This document shows, piece after piece, positions 35,967 through 45,024 of a stretch of 64,000 bases of DNA. The notes beneath the pieces were generated by a model. That model saw only the letters and a program-made list of their open reading frames with translations, was not told the DNA's origin and did no database searches. Numbering within the stretch: the stretch's first letter is position 1; each line of letters begins with the position of its first letter. The translations under genes were made by a program, and so were the position numbers. This DNA comes from Fusibacter paucivorans. Lineage in GTDB: Bacteria; Bacillota; Clostridia; Peptostreptococcales; Acidaminobacteraceae. The stretch is taken from the NCBI RefSeq assembly GCF_018390735.1, contig NZ_JAHBCL010000021.1, positions 28,053-92,052 of the forward strand, given 5' to 3'.

Positions 35967-37424
35967 ATGGAAAAATTAGATAAGCAAATGCAAAAGAAGT
36001 TTTTGAACACATTGATCGGCTTGTGCTTGATGTTCCTGTTCAAATATTTGCCAACGCCGGAAAATTTGCCGCAAGTGGGTATGCAGCTTATTGGCATTAC
36101 AGTAGGCGCTTTGTATTTGTGGACGACTGTCAGTATCGGTTGGCCTAGCTTTGCATGTATCTTTGCCATTGCGACAACGGGTGTTATGAACTACAGTACG
36201 GCGATTTCGAGTTCGATTGGTCATTGGATTATACTTTTTCTGATTTGTTGTTATTTGGTCAGTCATGCATTGATTAAAACTGGGGTTGCACATCGGATTG
36301 CAGTATGGTTTGTGACGAGACCGATTGCGCGAAAAAGTCCATGGCTTTTTGTCATGATGCTCGATTTGAGTGTACTGGTACTGACGATGTTTTTATCAGG
36401 CATCACAACACTGGCAATCAGTTTGCCAATTGCGGAATCAATTTTAACGGAATTAGGGTATGATAAGAATAAGAAAGAACTATTTCCGCAGCTGCTTATT
36501 TTGAGTGTGGCATTCTGTGCGTGTATCGGTCAGGGAATGACGCCGGTAGGTCACTCGACAGTGCTGCTGGGTTTCTCGATCTTAAAATCATTAACGGGTC
36601 TGGATATTAGCTTTGCTGCTTATATGGCGTTTGGCATACCAGTCGGTATATTGACATTTGGCGCAATGATTTTATTTTTCAAATTTATTGTAAAACCTGA
36701 TATGACGCGCTTCGACATTTTAAAGACCAATAAAATGAATTTCGATATGCATGCGATTACCATACAAGAGAAAATTGCAATTGGTACTTATGGTGTTGTT
36801 TTTGTTGCATGGGTTTTGCCAAGTTTTATCAAAAATAGCATGCCTGGCGTTGCCGGCTTTTTAACGGGAATGGGAACAGTTGGGCCGATTTTGCTTGCTG
36901 TCATTGTACTTTCTATTATTCATATTGATCATAAGCCGATTCTCAATATAAAAGAAGGGTTTAAAGAGAGTGTTGGATGGGAAGGCTTGTTCTTAGTAGG
37001 TGCTGTGCTGGCATTGAGTAAAGCACTGGCAATGGAAGAAGTGGGGATTGTTCCTTTCTTTACGCAGCTTGGACAACCAGTTTTAGCAAACTTGTCAACC
37101 TTTGTCTTTATCATCATTGTGATTACGACTGCTGCGGTTCTGACGAATTTGATTTCCAATAATATTACCATAGCGGTTTTAACGAATATAGCAATTGCAC
37201 TGTCGGCGACATTAGGTGTCAGTCCTGTTTTATTAACAGTTCTCATTGCTTCTATTTCAAATTATGCATTTGCAACACCGGCAGCAACGCTGCAAATGAC
37301 CATTGCGATGGGCAGCGGCTGGATTGAACCGGGAAAAATGTTTAAAATGGGTGTTGTGACGATGTTTATTGCGATTATTATCATGATCGTTGTGGGGATG
37401 CCAATCTTACAATTATTTTATTAG
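35967..37424 (+). CDS. DASS/SLC13-family anion permease
   Basis: Sodium-coupled anion transporter of 485 residues with a hydrophobic profile throughout. GITTLAISLPIAESIL and, near the end, LTNLISNNITIAVLTNIA are the paired SNT/hairpin-type elements of the divalent anion:Na symporter family. The ATG at 35967 has GAAGGGAG eight bases before it. It lies between the TRAP genes and an FAD oxidoreductase, so the locus has two unrelated carboxylate importers. A dicarboxylate, or a related acid, is the probable substrate, by inference. Confidence 0.82.
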   Translation: MEKLDKQMQKKFLNTLIGLCLMFLFKYLPTPENLPQVGMQLIGITVGALYLWTTVSIGWPSFACIFAIATTGVMNYSTAISSSIGHWIILFLICCYLVSHALIKTGVAHRIAVWFVTRPIARKSPWLFVMMLDLSVLVLTMFLSGITTLAISLPIAESILTELGYDKNKKELFPQLLILSVAFCACIGQGMTPVGHSTVLLGFSILKSLTGLDISFAAYMAFGIPVGILTFGAMILFFKFIVKPDMTRFDILKTNKMNFDMHAITIQEKIAIGTYGVVFVAWVLPSFIKNSMPGVAGFLTGMGTVGPILLAVIVLSIIHIDHKPILNIKEGFKESVGWEGLFLVGAVLALSKALAMEEVGIVPFFTQLGQPVLANLSTFVFIIIVITTAAVLTNLISNNITIAVLTNIAIALSATLGVSPVLLTVLIASISNYAFATPAATLQMTIAMGSGWIEPGKMFKMGVVTMFIAIIIMIVVGMPILQLFY

Positions 37425-37435
37425 GAGCTGAAAAC

Positions 37436-38707
37436 ATGAAGAAATTCAACGCACAGGTATTAATTGTAGGCGGTGGTGTTGCGGGAACAACGGCCGCAAT
37501 TGCAGCAGCTCGAACAAATGCCAGTGTCATGCTGATTGAAAGTCAATACGCACTCGGGGGTATTGCAACCAACGGTATGCTGTGTAATATGTTTGGAACA
37601 CATTTGCAGGGGAAGCCATTTTTAGGCGGTATTCCGAATGAAATTGCTGAATCGCTTATTACGTCGGGAAACGGAGAACTTTTCAGTAAAGTGCCGCTGT
37701 CATCCGGACCGAATGTGGTCGTCGATCGCGTTGATTATAATCCGGAAGCATTTAAGATATTACTGGATGAGATGGTCAGCAGGCATGAGATTGATGTCTG
37801 GTTGGGACATACTGTAACAGCTGTGCATCAAATGAATGATAAGGTTTTAGCAGTCTTTGGCACTGCAACAGAAGTCTATGAAGTTGAAGCGGATATGGTG
37901 ATTGATGCGACAGGGAATGCAAATGTTTTTAAAATGATGGCCATTGACATTCACAGAGACGAAAAAGTACAGCCTGTTTCACTGATGTTCCGATTATGCG
38001 ACATTGATAAAGCCGTGGTAAGGAATTTGACTTCTGATACGATTCAAGCTGTTATTCGTCAGGGGCTTGAAGCTAAAATTCTACCTGCTCGCGTTCTAGG
38101 GATTGCAAAGATACCGAACAGTTCGCAAATTGGTGTCAATGCAACCAGAGGTGTTGATATTCATCATAATGATACAAAAGCGCTTTCGCAGGCAATGATT
38201 GACATGCGACGACAAATCTCTGAGATCGTACCATTTTTAAAAGCAAATCTCAAAGGCTTTTCTGATGCGTCATTATCCGGTGTTGCTGCGGTTGTTGGCG
38301 TTAGAGACGCAGATCGTTTGATAGGACAGTATGAGATTAAAGATGAGGATCTGATGAAGGGTGTGAAGTTCGAGGATGCGGTATGTACCTGCTGCTATCC
38401 GGTGGATATCCATATCGCCGAAAATGGTGGTTCGATTTTAAAGAACATCGGTGGCGATGGCTATTATACAATACCTTATCGCAGTATGGTCACAGAGGCT
38501 GCACCGCGGGTCATTGCGGCAGGGCGCTGTATTGCCTCACAGAGGGCGGCGTTTGCATCACTGAGGATTGTCGGGACGTCCATGGCCATTGGTCAAGCTG
38601 CGGGAACCGCTGCTGCGATGGCTGCTGTGAGTCATACAGATGCGTTGACGCTTTCAGTGAAGCAGCTACAACAGAAACTCGTCGAGCATGGACTGCGCAT
38701 TCGATGA
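37436..38707 (+). CDS. FAD-dependent oxidoreductase (FAD_oxidored family)
   Basis: Flavoprotein of 423 residues. The dinucleotide-binding motif is VGGGVAGTTAAIAAAR close to the N-terminus, and the signature GGIATNGMLCNMFG follows at about residue 41. The C-terminus has GRCIASQRAAFASLR and IGQAAGTAAA, the closing FAD contact of the family. The gene starts 12 bases after the DASS permease and has AGGAGC upstream, so the two are cotranscribed. It probably oxidises or reduces the imported acid; the actual reaction is unknown. Confidence 0.85.
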   Translation: MKKFNAQVLIVGGGVAGTTAAIAAARTNASVMLIESQYALGGIATNGMLCNMFGTHLQGKPFLGGIPNEIAESLITSGNGELFSKVPLSSGPNVVVDRVDYNPEAFKILLDEMVSRHEIDVWLGHTVTAVHQMNDKVLAVFGTATEVYEVEADMVIDATGNANVFKMMAIDIHRDEKVQPVSLMFRLCDIDKAVVRNLTSDTIQAVIRQGLEAKILPARVLGIAKIPNSSQIGVNATRGVDIHHNDTKALSQAMIDMRRQISEIVPFLKANLKGFSDASLSGVAAVVGVRDADRLIGQYEIKDEDLMKGVKFEDAVCTCCYPVDIHIAENGGSILKNIGGDGYYTIPYRSMVTEAAPRVIAAGRCIASQRAAFASLRIVGTSMAIGQAAGTAAAMAAVSHTDALTLSVKQLQQKLVEHGLRIR

Positions 38708-38802
38708 TAGAGATGGTATATCTGATGTTATTGACTGCGTAGTATAAAAAGAAAGCACGATTGAGTTAAATAGGAAGAATACACGATTAAGTTAAAAAAA
38801 TG

Positions 38803-38842
38803 AAAGACTGAACCGATTGCGGGTTCAGTCTTTTGTATTTTT
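38803..38842. terminator. Terminator between the FAD oxidoreductase and the LysR gene
   Basis: AAAGACTGAACC at 38803-38814 pairs perfectly with GGTTCAGTCTTT at 38822-38833, followed on plus by TGTATTTTTT and on minus by an upstream T-rich stretch (CATTTTTTTAAC). It can serve both convergent transcripts. Confidence 0.88.
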
Positions 38843-38878
38843 TGGCAATTATTTATGAACCTTTTACACTAAATGATG

Positions 38879-39796
38879 TCAATGGTCGCCGGTACTGCTT
38901 TGTAAAAATTGATAAAGCTGCGTGGCGTACTCCGGCTTTCGCCTTTCGTTGCGAATCAACACCTGCGTGTCGCGAATCAATGGTCTTTCAAAAGGCACGA
39001 GTATGACGCCGGAAGCATCTGCCGCTACTTTTTTTGAGAGGATGGCAACGCCGACATTTCGTGCAACCAATGTGAGCGCGTCTCTGGCAGAGCTGCTGGT
39101 CATTGCAATTTTAGGTGTAATGTTTTCTGCTGCAAAAAGATTGTTGAGTGCGTTATGATAGACATCCATACGCTTGTCCAACATGATGAGCTTGACATGT
39201 GCAATATCATCATAAGTGACTAATTTTTGGGATGCCAAAGGATGGTCGGGGTGTACAATCAGGTAGTAAGGATCTTTTGAAATAGAGGCAGAGAGAAAGC
39301 GGCTGTCACTCTTAAAGCAGTGCAAATCGTCTGTGCATTCACATGAATACATGCTTGAGACAATGGCGATGTCAAGGTGCTTGCTAAGAAGCCCTTCCAC
39401 GAGAGGTGTCGTTGTGCCGTCAATGAGCTCGATATTGACATCAGGATATATCATTTTAAACTCAGCGATTTTATTGACAATACTTTCGCTTTTGCTGAAA
39501 CCAATGGAGCCAATAGTAAGCTTTTTATCTAATTCTGAAGAAGACGCTGATAAATTAGAGAGCAATTGCAAATAATCTTCAAAGAGTGTTTCGGCTCCTT
39601 CTATGAAAATTTGCCCCATGGCCGTCAAGCTAATTGGATGTGTCGATCGGTCAAAGAGTGAAAAACCAATTTCTTTTTCCAAGTTTGCAATTTTCTTTGA
39701 AACCGTAGACTGATTCATCATTAATTCGTATGATGCTTCAGAAAAATTGAGATGTTTTGCAACCGATAAAGCACACTCGATCTGCTGCATATCCAT
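38879..39796 (-). CDS. LysR-family transcriptional regulator
   Basis: Regulator of 305 residues. The winged helix-turn-helix is at residues 3-60 (LNFSEASYELMMNQSTVSKKIANLE is its core, shown here as SEASYELMMNQSTVSKKI). The effector domain follows from LTIGSIGF. The ATG at 39796 was chosen because GGGAGG lies five bases upstream; the frame extends to 39829 without a binding site. It is convergent with the FAD oxidoreductase gene. Target genes are unknown, but the adjacent acid-uptake locus is plausible. Confidence 0.9.
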   Translation of the reverse strand: MDMQQIECALSVAKHLNFSEASYELMMNQSTVSKKIANLEKEIGFSLFDRSTHPISLTAMGQIFIEGAETLFEDYLQLLSNLSASSSELDKKLTIGSIGFSKSESIVNKIAEFKMIYPDVNIELIDGTTTPLVEGLLSKHLDIAIVSSMYSCECTDDLHCFKSDSRFLSASISKDPYYLIVHPDHPLASQKLVTYDDIAHVKLIMLDKRMDVYHNALNNLFAAENITPKIAMTSSSARDALTLVARNVGVAILSKKVAADASGVILVPFERPLIRDTQVLIRNERRKPEYATQLYQFLQSSTGDH

Positions 39797-39888
39797 AAGA
39801 ACCTCCCACTGCAGTTCTGGCAAAGCCAATTCAAAATAATCGGATTAACCTTTTATAACCCGCTTCTATTATACTATACATTTTTTCT

Positions 39889-39928
39889 GCATTACACCCT
39901 AGAGTGATTTGTCGAATGGGTGTAATGC
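39889..39928. promoter_or_regulatory. Perfect 11-base inverted repeat upstream of the LysR gene
   Basis: GCATTACACCC at 39889-39899 and GGGTGTAATGC at 39918-39928 are perfectly paired around 18 bases. On the minus strand a TATAAT for the LysR gene lies just downstream at 39868-39873, so the repeat covers the -35 region. It could be a regulator site or a hairpin. A second hairpin, GTTGGACC at 39978-39985 with GGTCCAAC at 40008-40015 and inner TTTTGC/GCAAAA pairs, follows in the same 427-base gap (39797-40223). No gene is seen in the gap. Confidence 0.55.
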
Positions 39929-40156
39929 GTCAATGATTCAAAATTTGATAGGCTTCCGGATTGACTTATGTTAAGTCGTTGGACCCTTTTGCTGACGTCG
40001 GCAAAATGGTCCAACTTGGGGCGGTGTTTTGCGAGAAATTGATGACTTTATGCTGTCGCGTTATGCATGCTACTTGATTGTTCAAAATGGTGACAATCAT
40101 AAGATTAGAAAAAAAGGACAATCACGACATCCGAAACAGAATAATACGAATTAAAG

Positions 40157-40193
40157 AACCCACTAAACTGTTAAAAACACAGAATAGTGGGTT
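40157..40193 (-). terminator. Terminator of ychF (minus strand)
   Basis: AACCCACTA at 40157-40165 pairs with TAGTGGGTT at 40185-40193. On the minus strand it is followed by CTTTAATTCG, a short U-rich tail. It lies about 30 bases after the ychF stop. Confidence 0.65.
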
Positions 40194-40223
40194 TGGTTAT
40201 GTCTTAAATATGGGTGGTTCTGT

Positions 40224-41315
40224 TTACACGTTAAATCTAAAATGCACCACATCGCCATCCTGAACGATGTATTCTTTGCCCTCAAGACGGAGTTTTCCGG
40301 CTTCTTTAGCAGCGGTCATATTTTTCAGCGTGTTGAGATCGTCAAAGGCGATGACTTCTGCGCGAATAAAGCCGCGTTCGATGTCAGAGTGAATTTTACC
40401 TGCGGCCTGAGGTGCTTTTGTTCCCTTGCGAATGGTCCATGCCCTGACTTCCTGTGGGCCTGCTGTAAGGAAACTAATGAGGTCGAGCAGGTGATAACAA
40501 GAACGCACGAGTTTATCGAGGCCAGACTCATTTAAGCCAAGCTCTTCGAGGAAAGCCGTACGGTCTTCATCGTCTAGCTCAGCGATTTCCTGTTCAATTT
40601 TACCGCAGATGACCACAACTTCTGCATTTTCAGTTTCTGCAAAAGCACGAACTTCTTTGACATACGCATTGTCTTCACCGGAAATGATATCTTCTTCGGA
40701 GACGTTGGCACAGTAGATAATTGGTTTATAGGACAATAAATTTAGCGATTTGACAAATGTTTCTTCATCTTCCGTAAGAGTCATGGTACGTGCTGAAAGG
40801 CCTTCGTCCAGAACTTTTTTGACGCGTTCTAAAAGTGCTAATTCACCGGCAACGGTTTTATCGCCTTTCAACTGCTTTTGTGTTTTTTGAATACGTCTGT
40901 CAATCATTTCAGCATCGGAGAGGATTAGTTCGTAGTTAATGGTTTCAATATCGCTGCTCGGTCCGATTTTGCCGTCGACGTGGACGACATTTTCATCTTC
41001 AAAGCAGCGTACGACATGGATGATCGACGCGACTTCACGAATATGGCTTAAAAATTGATTGCCGAGGCCTTCGCCTTTGGAAGCGCCTCTCACGAGTCCT
41101 GCGATATCATAGAATTCAATAGAAGTTGGTACGAGTTTCTTTGAATCGTACATATCTCTGAGGATCGTAAGGCGTTCATCCGGAACGGCGACGACACCGA
41201 CGTTGGGTTCGATGGTACAGAACGGATAATTTGCGCTTTCGGCGCCCGCTTTGGTAATGGCATTAAAAAGCGTGCTCTTACCGACGTTCGGCAAGCCGAC
41301 GATACCTAATTTCAT
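40224..41315 (-). CDS. ychF: Redox-responsive ATPase YchF
   Basis: Obg-related P-loop protein of 363 residues, the standard length. G1 is GLPNVGKST at residue 7, the characteristic NYPFCTIEPNVG follows, and G3 is in DIAGLVRGAS. The usual NKxD is replaced by ANVSEED, the change that gives this family ATP rather than GTP preference. The C-terminus is the TGS domain. Its promoter overlaps that of the M16 peptidase genes on the opposite strand. It acts on ribosomes and stress responses in other bacteria; that is family knowledge. Confidence 0.96.
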   Translation of the reverse strand: MKLGIVGLPNVGKSTLFNAITKAGAESANYPFCTIEPNVGVVAVPDERLTILRDMYDSKKLVPTSIEFYDIAGLVRGASKGEGLGNQFLSHIREVASIIHVVRCFEDENVVHVDGKIGPSSDIETINYELILSDAEMIDRRIQKTQKQLKGDKTVAGELALLERVKKVLDEGLSARTMTLTEDEETFVKSLNLLSYKPIIYCANVSEEDIISGEDNAYVKEVRAFAETENAEVVVICGKIEQEIAELDDEDRTAFLEELGLNESGLDKLVRSCYHLLDLISFLTAGPQEVRAWTIRKGTKAPQAAGKIHSDIERGFIRAEVIAFDDLNTLKNMTAAKEAGKLRLEGKEYIVQDGDVVHFRFNV

Positions 41316-41377
41316 ATTTATTTTCCTTCCTGAAGTTTATTTGAAGCGCTGTATGGCGCATTTCTTCACATCATTAA

Positions 41378-41406
41378 ATTATAAACCATTAACAAGCGAA
41401 TGTAAA
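41378..41406 (-). promoter_or_regulatory. ychF promoter (minus strand)
   Basis: On the minus strand TTTACA (41401-41406) is followed after exactly 17 bases by TATAAT (41378-41383), a near-consensus sigma-A promoter about 60 bases before the ychF ATG. It overlaps the opposite promoter at 41389-41417. Confidence 0.82.
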
Positions 41407-41417
41407 TAATATATAAT
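41389..41417 (+). promoter_or_regulatory. Promoter of the M16 peptidase pair (plus strand)
   Basis: TTAACA at 41389-41394 and TATAAT at 41412-41417 with a 17-base spacer form a near-consensus promoter. A palindromic GGGCGCCC at 41422-41429 covers the predicted start site. Only one of this and the ychF promoter can bind polymerase at a time, since they share 18 bases. Confidence 0.82.
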
Positions 41418-41463
41418 AATAGGGCGCCCCTATTTAAAAGGAGGCAATAGGAAGAGGTCAAAT

Positions 41464-42750
41464 ATGCAGAATTTAACCGTATTGGACATTCAGCCGGGGA
41501 TTAAACTCCACGTCTTGAATGCAACCAAGTTTAAGTCCGTACTGGTCGGCATTTATATCAGACGTCCGCTCAGGGCTTCTGAAGTTTCACTAAACGCATT
41601 ACTCAGCCGCGTTATCGACAGGGCGACAACGAAGTATCCCGGTCTTACCGATATTAATCAAGCACTTGAAATGCTCTATGGCGGCGTACTGGTAACCGAT
41701 GTGCACAAGTACGGCGAAAAGCAGATGATACAAATAAAAATGACAGTTGCTGACGGGCGGCGAATTGATGATGAAACGGTTTTGCCGCAAGCATTTGAAT
41801 TGCTCAATGAGATATTGAATGCGCCCAAATGCGTTGACGGGGGCTTTGATCCGGAGATCTTTGAAACGGCAAAAGCGGGACTCGCGTCTGAAATTGAAGC
41901 ACGCAAAGAGGACAAAACCATGTGGACGTTGAGCAAGTGTCTGGAAACCATGTGTGCAGATGAACCGTATGCGCTTCATGAGTACGGTACACTGGCAGGA
42001 CTTGATGCCATTACACCCAAACAGCTTTTTGAGCATTACCAAAATGTTTTAAAATCATCGGAAATGGATATCGTCGTACTCGGTGATGTTGAGGCTGATG
42101 ATATTGTGACATTGATTCAGGATAAGCTTCATTTTGAGCGCGGCGTTCTTGAAAAGATATCAAAAGAAAAAATAATTGTGCCCGTTGAAGCGGTTAAAAC
42201 ATTGAAGGGGACTTTGGATGTAAAACAAGCCAGATTAATGCTTGGCTACCGCATGAATATTCCCTATGATGATCCGGCGTATTTGGCGGGTTTTATTGGC
42301 ACATTGATTTTAGGATACGGCGGGAGTTCGCGGCTCTTTAAGGAAGTAAGAGAGAAAGCAAGTCTCTGCTACAGTACCTTTGCGAGGGCTGAACGCTATA
42401 AAGCCATCATGTTCGTTTATGCGGGCATCGATGCTAAAAATTACGATCAGGCATTGGCACTGATTCTAGAAGAAGTAAAGAAGTTAAAAGAAGGTCAAAT
42501 TGAGACGGAAGATATCGAAATCGCGACAAAGGCTTTTGTCTCATCACTTGAATCCGTTTCAGATTTTCCGAATTCTTACATTAATTATTACTTTAATCAG
42601 TATCTGTCCGGCGGTGAATTGGAAGTAGAAGCCTATATTGATAAAATTAATGCAGTGACAAAAATGGAAATTGTCGAAGCGCTTAATCGCTTTGAACTTG
42701 ATACCATTGTCTTTTTAAGTAAGGAGCAACTGAATGACAAAAACCAATAA
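41464..42750 (+). CDS. M16-family peptidase-like protein, non-catalytic partner
   Basis: Protein of 428 residues of the M16 (insulinase/AlbF-like) fold. The place of the zinc motif HxxEH is taken by SLNALLSRVID, so it should lack catalysis and act as the scaffold of a two-protein peptidase, as YmfF does with YmfH in Bacillus. The 3' end overlaps the next gene, whose ATG is 17 bases inside. GAAGAGG lies six bases before the start. Substrate not known. Confidence 0.88.
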   Translation: MQNLTVLDIQPGIKLHVLNATKFKSVLVGIYIRRPLRASEVSLNALLSRVIDRATTKYPGLTDINQALEMLYGGVLVTDVHKYGEKQMIQIKMTVADGRRIDDETVLPQAFELLNEILNAPKCVDGGFDPEIFETAKAGLASEIEARKEDKTMWTLSKCLETMCADEPYALHEYGTLAGLDAITPKQLFEHYQNVLKSSEMDIVVLGDVEADDIVTLIQDKLHFERGVLEKISKEKIIVPVEAVKTLKGTLDVKQARLMLGYRMNIPYDDPAYLAGFIGTLILGYGGSSRLFKEVREKASLCYSTFARAERYKAIMFVYAGIDAKNYDQALALILEEVKKLKEGQIETEDIEIATKAFVSSLESVSDFPNSYINYYFNQYLSGGELEVEAYIDKINAVTKMEIVEALNRFELDTIVFLSKEQLNDKNQ

Positions 42751-44032
42751 CCATTACAATCGCTTTTTAGGTGAGACGGTACATCGACAGACACTTGATT
42801 CGGGATTGACGGTCTATGTCATTCCGAAACGTGGTTTTACGAAAAAATACGCCTTTTTTGCAACGCGATACGGCGGCATGTCCAACCACTTTGAATTATC
42901 AAATGGTGAGCACGTTGATATGCCGCTGGGGATTGCCCATTTTCTCGAACACCAGATCTTTGAAGATCAGGAGGAAAGTACTTTTGTCAAATTCGAGAAA
43001 ATCGGCGCTAATGTCAACGCCTACACTTCCAATGCTTCAACCGTTTACTATTTTGATACAGTACACGAATTTGAAAAGGGTTTGGGCTATTTAATGTCAC
43101 TGGTTCAAAATACCAGTATCAATGAAAAGACCGTTGAGAAGGAAAAGGGCATCATTATACAAGAAATCAATATGTACAAGGATGAACTGGATTGGGCGCT
43201 CGCGATGAATCTCTACCGTTCGCTCTACAATGAACATCCAATTATTTATGATATTGCAGGAACAGAAGAATCTGTCAGCAGCATTACAGCAGAGCAGATC
43301 CTGAAATGTTATGAGTACTTTTATACGCCGAATAACATGTCGGTCTTTATCTATGGCGATGTGAATCCGGAAGCGATGTTTACGCTGGTCGATTCGTTGC
43401 AGACCGAATCTTTTAAAGCAAAACGTGAAGCGCCTCAGCTGATGATTCCCAATGAACCAAAGCACATTAACGAACGCCGAATTGAAATTTCAGGTGATGT
43501 ACCAAAAGATCGTTTTCAAATTGGCTTCAAGGCAGATCCAACAAAGTTTGAGGGCGAGTTGGAGCGCCATTCGGCAGCAATCAGAACGGCAAATGATATT
43601 ATGTTTGGCAGAAGTTCAAAACTCTATGAGCGCGCCATGCAAAAAGGCCTCATTACCGATGGATTTGACGTCGAGAGTCAGTTTGGCTTTGGTTATGCCT
43701 ATGCGGCAATTGGTGCGGAGTCAAAAGATATTGATGCGCTAAGTGCACTCATTCTGGAAACCATTGAGGATGCTGTAAAAAACGGCATTGACCAAGAGGC
43801 ATTTAATCGTATGAAGCGTAAGTTGGTTGGGCGACTGCTGATATCATTTAATGCGTTGCAGTCACTGGCAAGTAATTATACCTATCATATAATGAAGGGA
43901 ACAGATCTTTTCAGATATGTCAACTGGCTCCAGGAAATGACCTATGATGAGATGATGACGACAGTTCGTGTGTTTTATCAGTCTGAGCACTCTGCAATGT
44001 CTATTATTCGAAAGCAACACGAAGACAATTAA
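42734..44032 (+). CDS. M16-family zinc peptidase, catalytic partner
   Basis: Zinc peptidase of 432 residues. HFLEH at residues 69-73 is the inverted zinc motif with the catalytic glutamate, and EKGIIIQEINMY further down supplies the third ligand. AAGGAG seven bases upstream marks the start inside the end of the partner gene, so the pair is translationally coupled. The two products probably form a clam-shell peptidase that cleaves peptides. lgt follows 24 bases later. Confidence 0.92.
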   Translation: MTKTNNHYNRFLGETVHRQTLDSGLTVYVIPKRGFTKKYAFFATRYGGMSNHFELSNGEHVDMPLGIAHFLEHQIFEDQEESTFVKFEKIGANVNAYTSNASTVYYFDTVHEFEKGLGYLMSLVQNTSINEKTVEKEKGIIIQEINMYKDELDWALAMNLYRSLYNEHPIIYDIAGTEESVSSITAEQILKCYEYFYTPNNMSVFIYGDVNPEAMFTLVDSLQTESFKAKREAPQLMIPNEPKHINERRIEISGDVPKDRFQIGFKADPTKFEGELERHSAAIRTANDIMFGRSSKLYERAMQKGLITDGFDVESQFGFGYAYAAIGAESKDIDALSALILETIEDAVKNGIDQEAFNRMKRKLVGRLLISFNALQSLASNYTYHIMKGTDLFRYVNWLQEMTYDEMMTTVRVFYQSEHSAMSIIRKQHEDN

Positions 44033-44056
44033 GGAAATTGATGTAAGGAGTCTATC

Positions 44057-44815
44057 ATGAATCGGTATGCATTTGAAATTTTTGGCTTTGGTGTCGCTTG
44101 GTACGGCATTATTATTGCCAGTGCCATGCTGCTTGGCACTTTTATACTCACAAAAGTCGGCAAGCGGTATGGTTATGATGAAAATGATCTCATAGATCTT
44201 GTACTGGTGATACTCCCCAGCGCGATTATTGGCGCAAGAGCGTATTACGTTATCTTTGAATGGTCGTATTACAGTCAGCATCCAAGCCAAATTTTGGCGA
44301 CGCGAAGCGGTGGGCTGGCGATTCACGGCGGTGTGATCGGCGGGTTGATTGCAGGCTATATCATGTGCAAGATCAAGCGCTTCGATTTTGGTGAAATCGC
44401 TGATTTCTTTTCAATGCCGCTGATTTTGGGACAAGCGATAGGCCGATGGGGCAATTTTATCAATCAAGAGGCGCATGGCGGTCCGACGAATTTGCCATGG
44501 GGTATTATGGTTGACGGTGTTAAAGTGCACCCGACTTTTCTTTATGAATCGCTATGGGATTTTGGTATTTTTATTTTCCTGATGCTGACGTTTAAGAACC
44601 GAAAGGTGAAGGGAACGCATTTTGTAAAATACGTGATACTCTATTCCATTGGCAGATTTTTTATCGAGGGGTTGCGGACGGATAGCTTGATGATCGGTCC
44701 GTTTCGAACGGCACAAGTCATCAGCCTCGTTGGCATTCTACTCGGTGCCGGGCTGCTCTTTTATTTAAATCGAAAAGAGCATTCGAAAAATAGTCAAAAA
44801 GACCCAGAAAAATAA
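44057..44815 (+). CDS. lgt: Prolipoprotein diacylglyceryl transferase
   Basis: Membrane enzyme of 252 residues that transfers diacylglycerol to the lipobox cysteine of prolipoproteins such as those encoded elsewhere in this window. The catalytic region has GGLAIHGGVIGG and GQAIGRWGNFINQEAHG, and HPTFLYES marks the later conserved helix. Several membrane helices are visible. AAGGAG precedes the ATG. It is read with the M16 pair and ends at a terminator. Confidence 0.96.
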   Translation: MNRYAFEIFGFGVAWYGIIIASAMLLGTFILTKVGKRYGYDENDLIDLVLVILPSAIIGARAYYVIFEWSYYSQHPSQILATRSGGLAIHGGVIGGLIAGYIMCKIKRFDFGEIADFFSMPLILGQAIGRWGNFINQEAHGGPTNLPWGIMVDGVKVHPTFLYESLWDFGIFIFLMLTFKNRKVKGTHFVKYVILYSIGRFFIEGLRTDSLMIGPFRTAQVISLVGILLGAGLLFYLNRKEHSKNSQKDPEK

Positions 44816-44896
44816 AGGCTATATCTTGGGGTAACACCAAACAAAAACAGACGATATAGTGCCTTGGCATTAAATTAAATTAAAAACAGTATTTTT

Positions 44897-44930
44897 AAGC
44901 GATTCAAGCGATTTTGAGTCGCTTTTTTTA
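44897..44930 (+). terminator. Intrinsic terminator after lgt
   Basis: AAGCGATTCAA at 44897-44907 pairs with TTGAGTCGCTT at 44914-44924 (one G-U pair), followed by TTTTTA. It separates lgt from the division cluster. Confidence 0.88.
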
Positions 44931-44971
44931 TTGCATTTAGATTAAAAAAATATTAAAATATTAGTAGTTAG

Positions 44972-45001
44972 TGGTATAAAGTGTAGTGAAGTGGGATAAA
45001 A
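44972..45001 (+). promoter_or_regulatory. MraZ-box-like direct repeats upstream of mraZ
   Basis: Three 10-base direct repeats follow each other: TGGTATAAAG, TGTAGTGAAG, TGGGATAAAA. The spacing and TGG starts are those of MraZ operator boxes (TGGGN repeated with 5-base gaps). The first repeat contains a TATAAA that may be the -10, so MraZ could repress its own promoter. The -35 is not clear. Confidence 0.7.
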
Positions 45002-45024
45002 GGACATATATTTGAGGGAACCTA

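Noticed and set aside
38756..38796. Two copies of CACGATTRAGTTAAA 26 bases apart
   Set aside because: Only two short imperfect copies in AT-rich sequence after a stop codon; chance is sufficient.
40078..40263. 61-codon frame in the gap between LysR and ychF
   Set aside because: It runs through the ychF terminator and into the ychF 3' end, lacks a ribosome binding site and has no recognisable motif.
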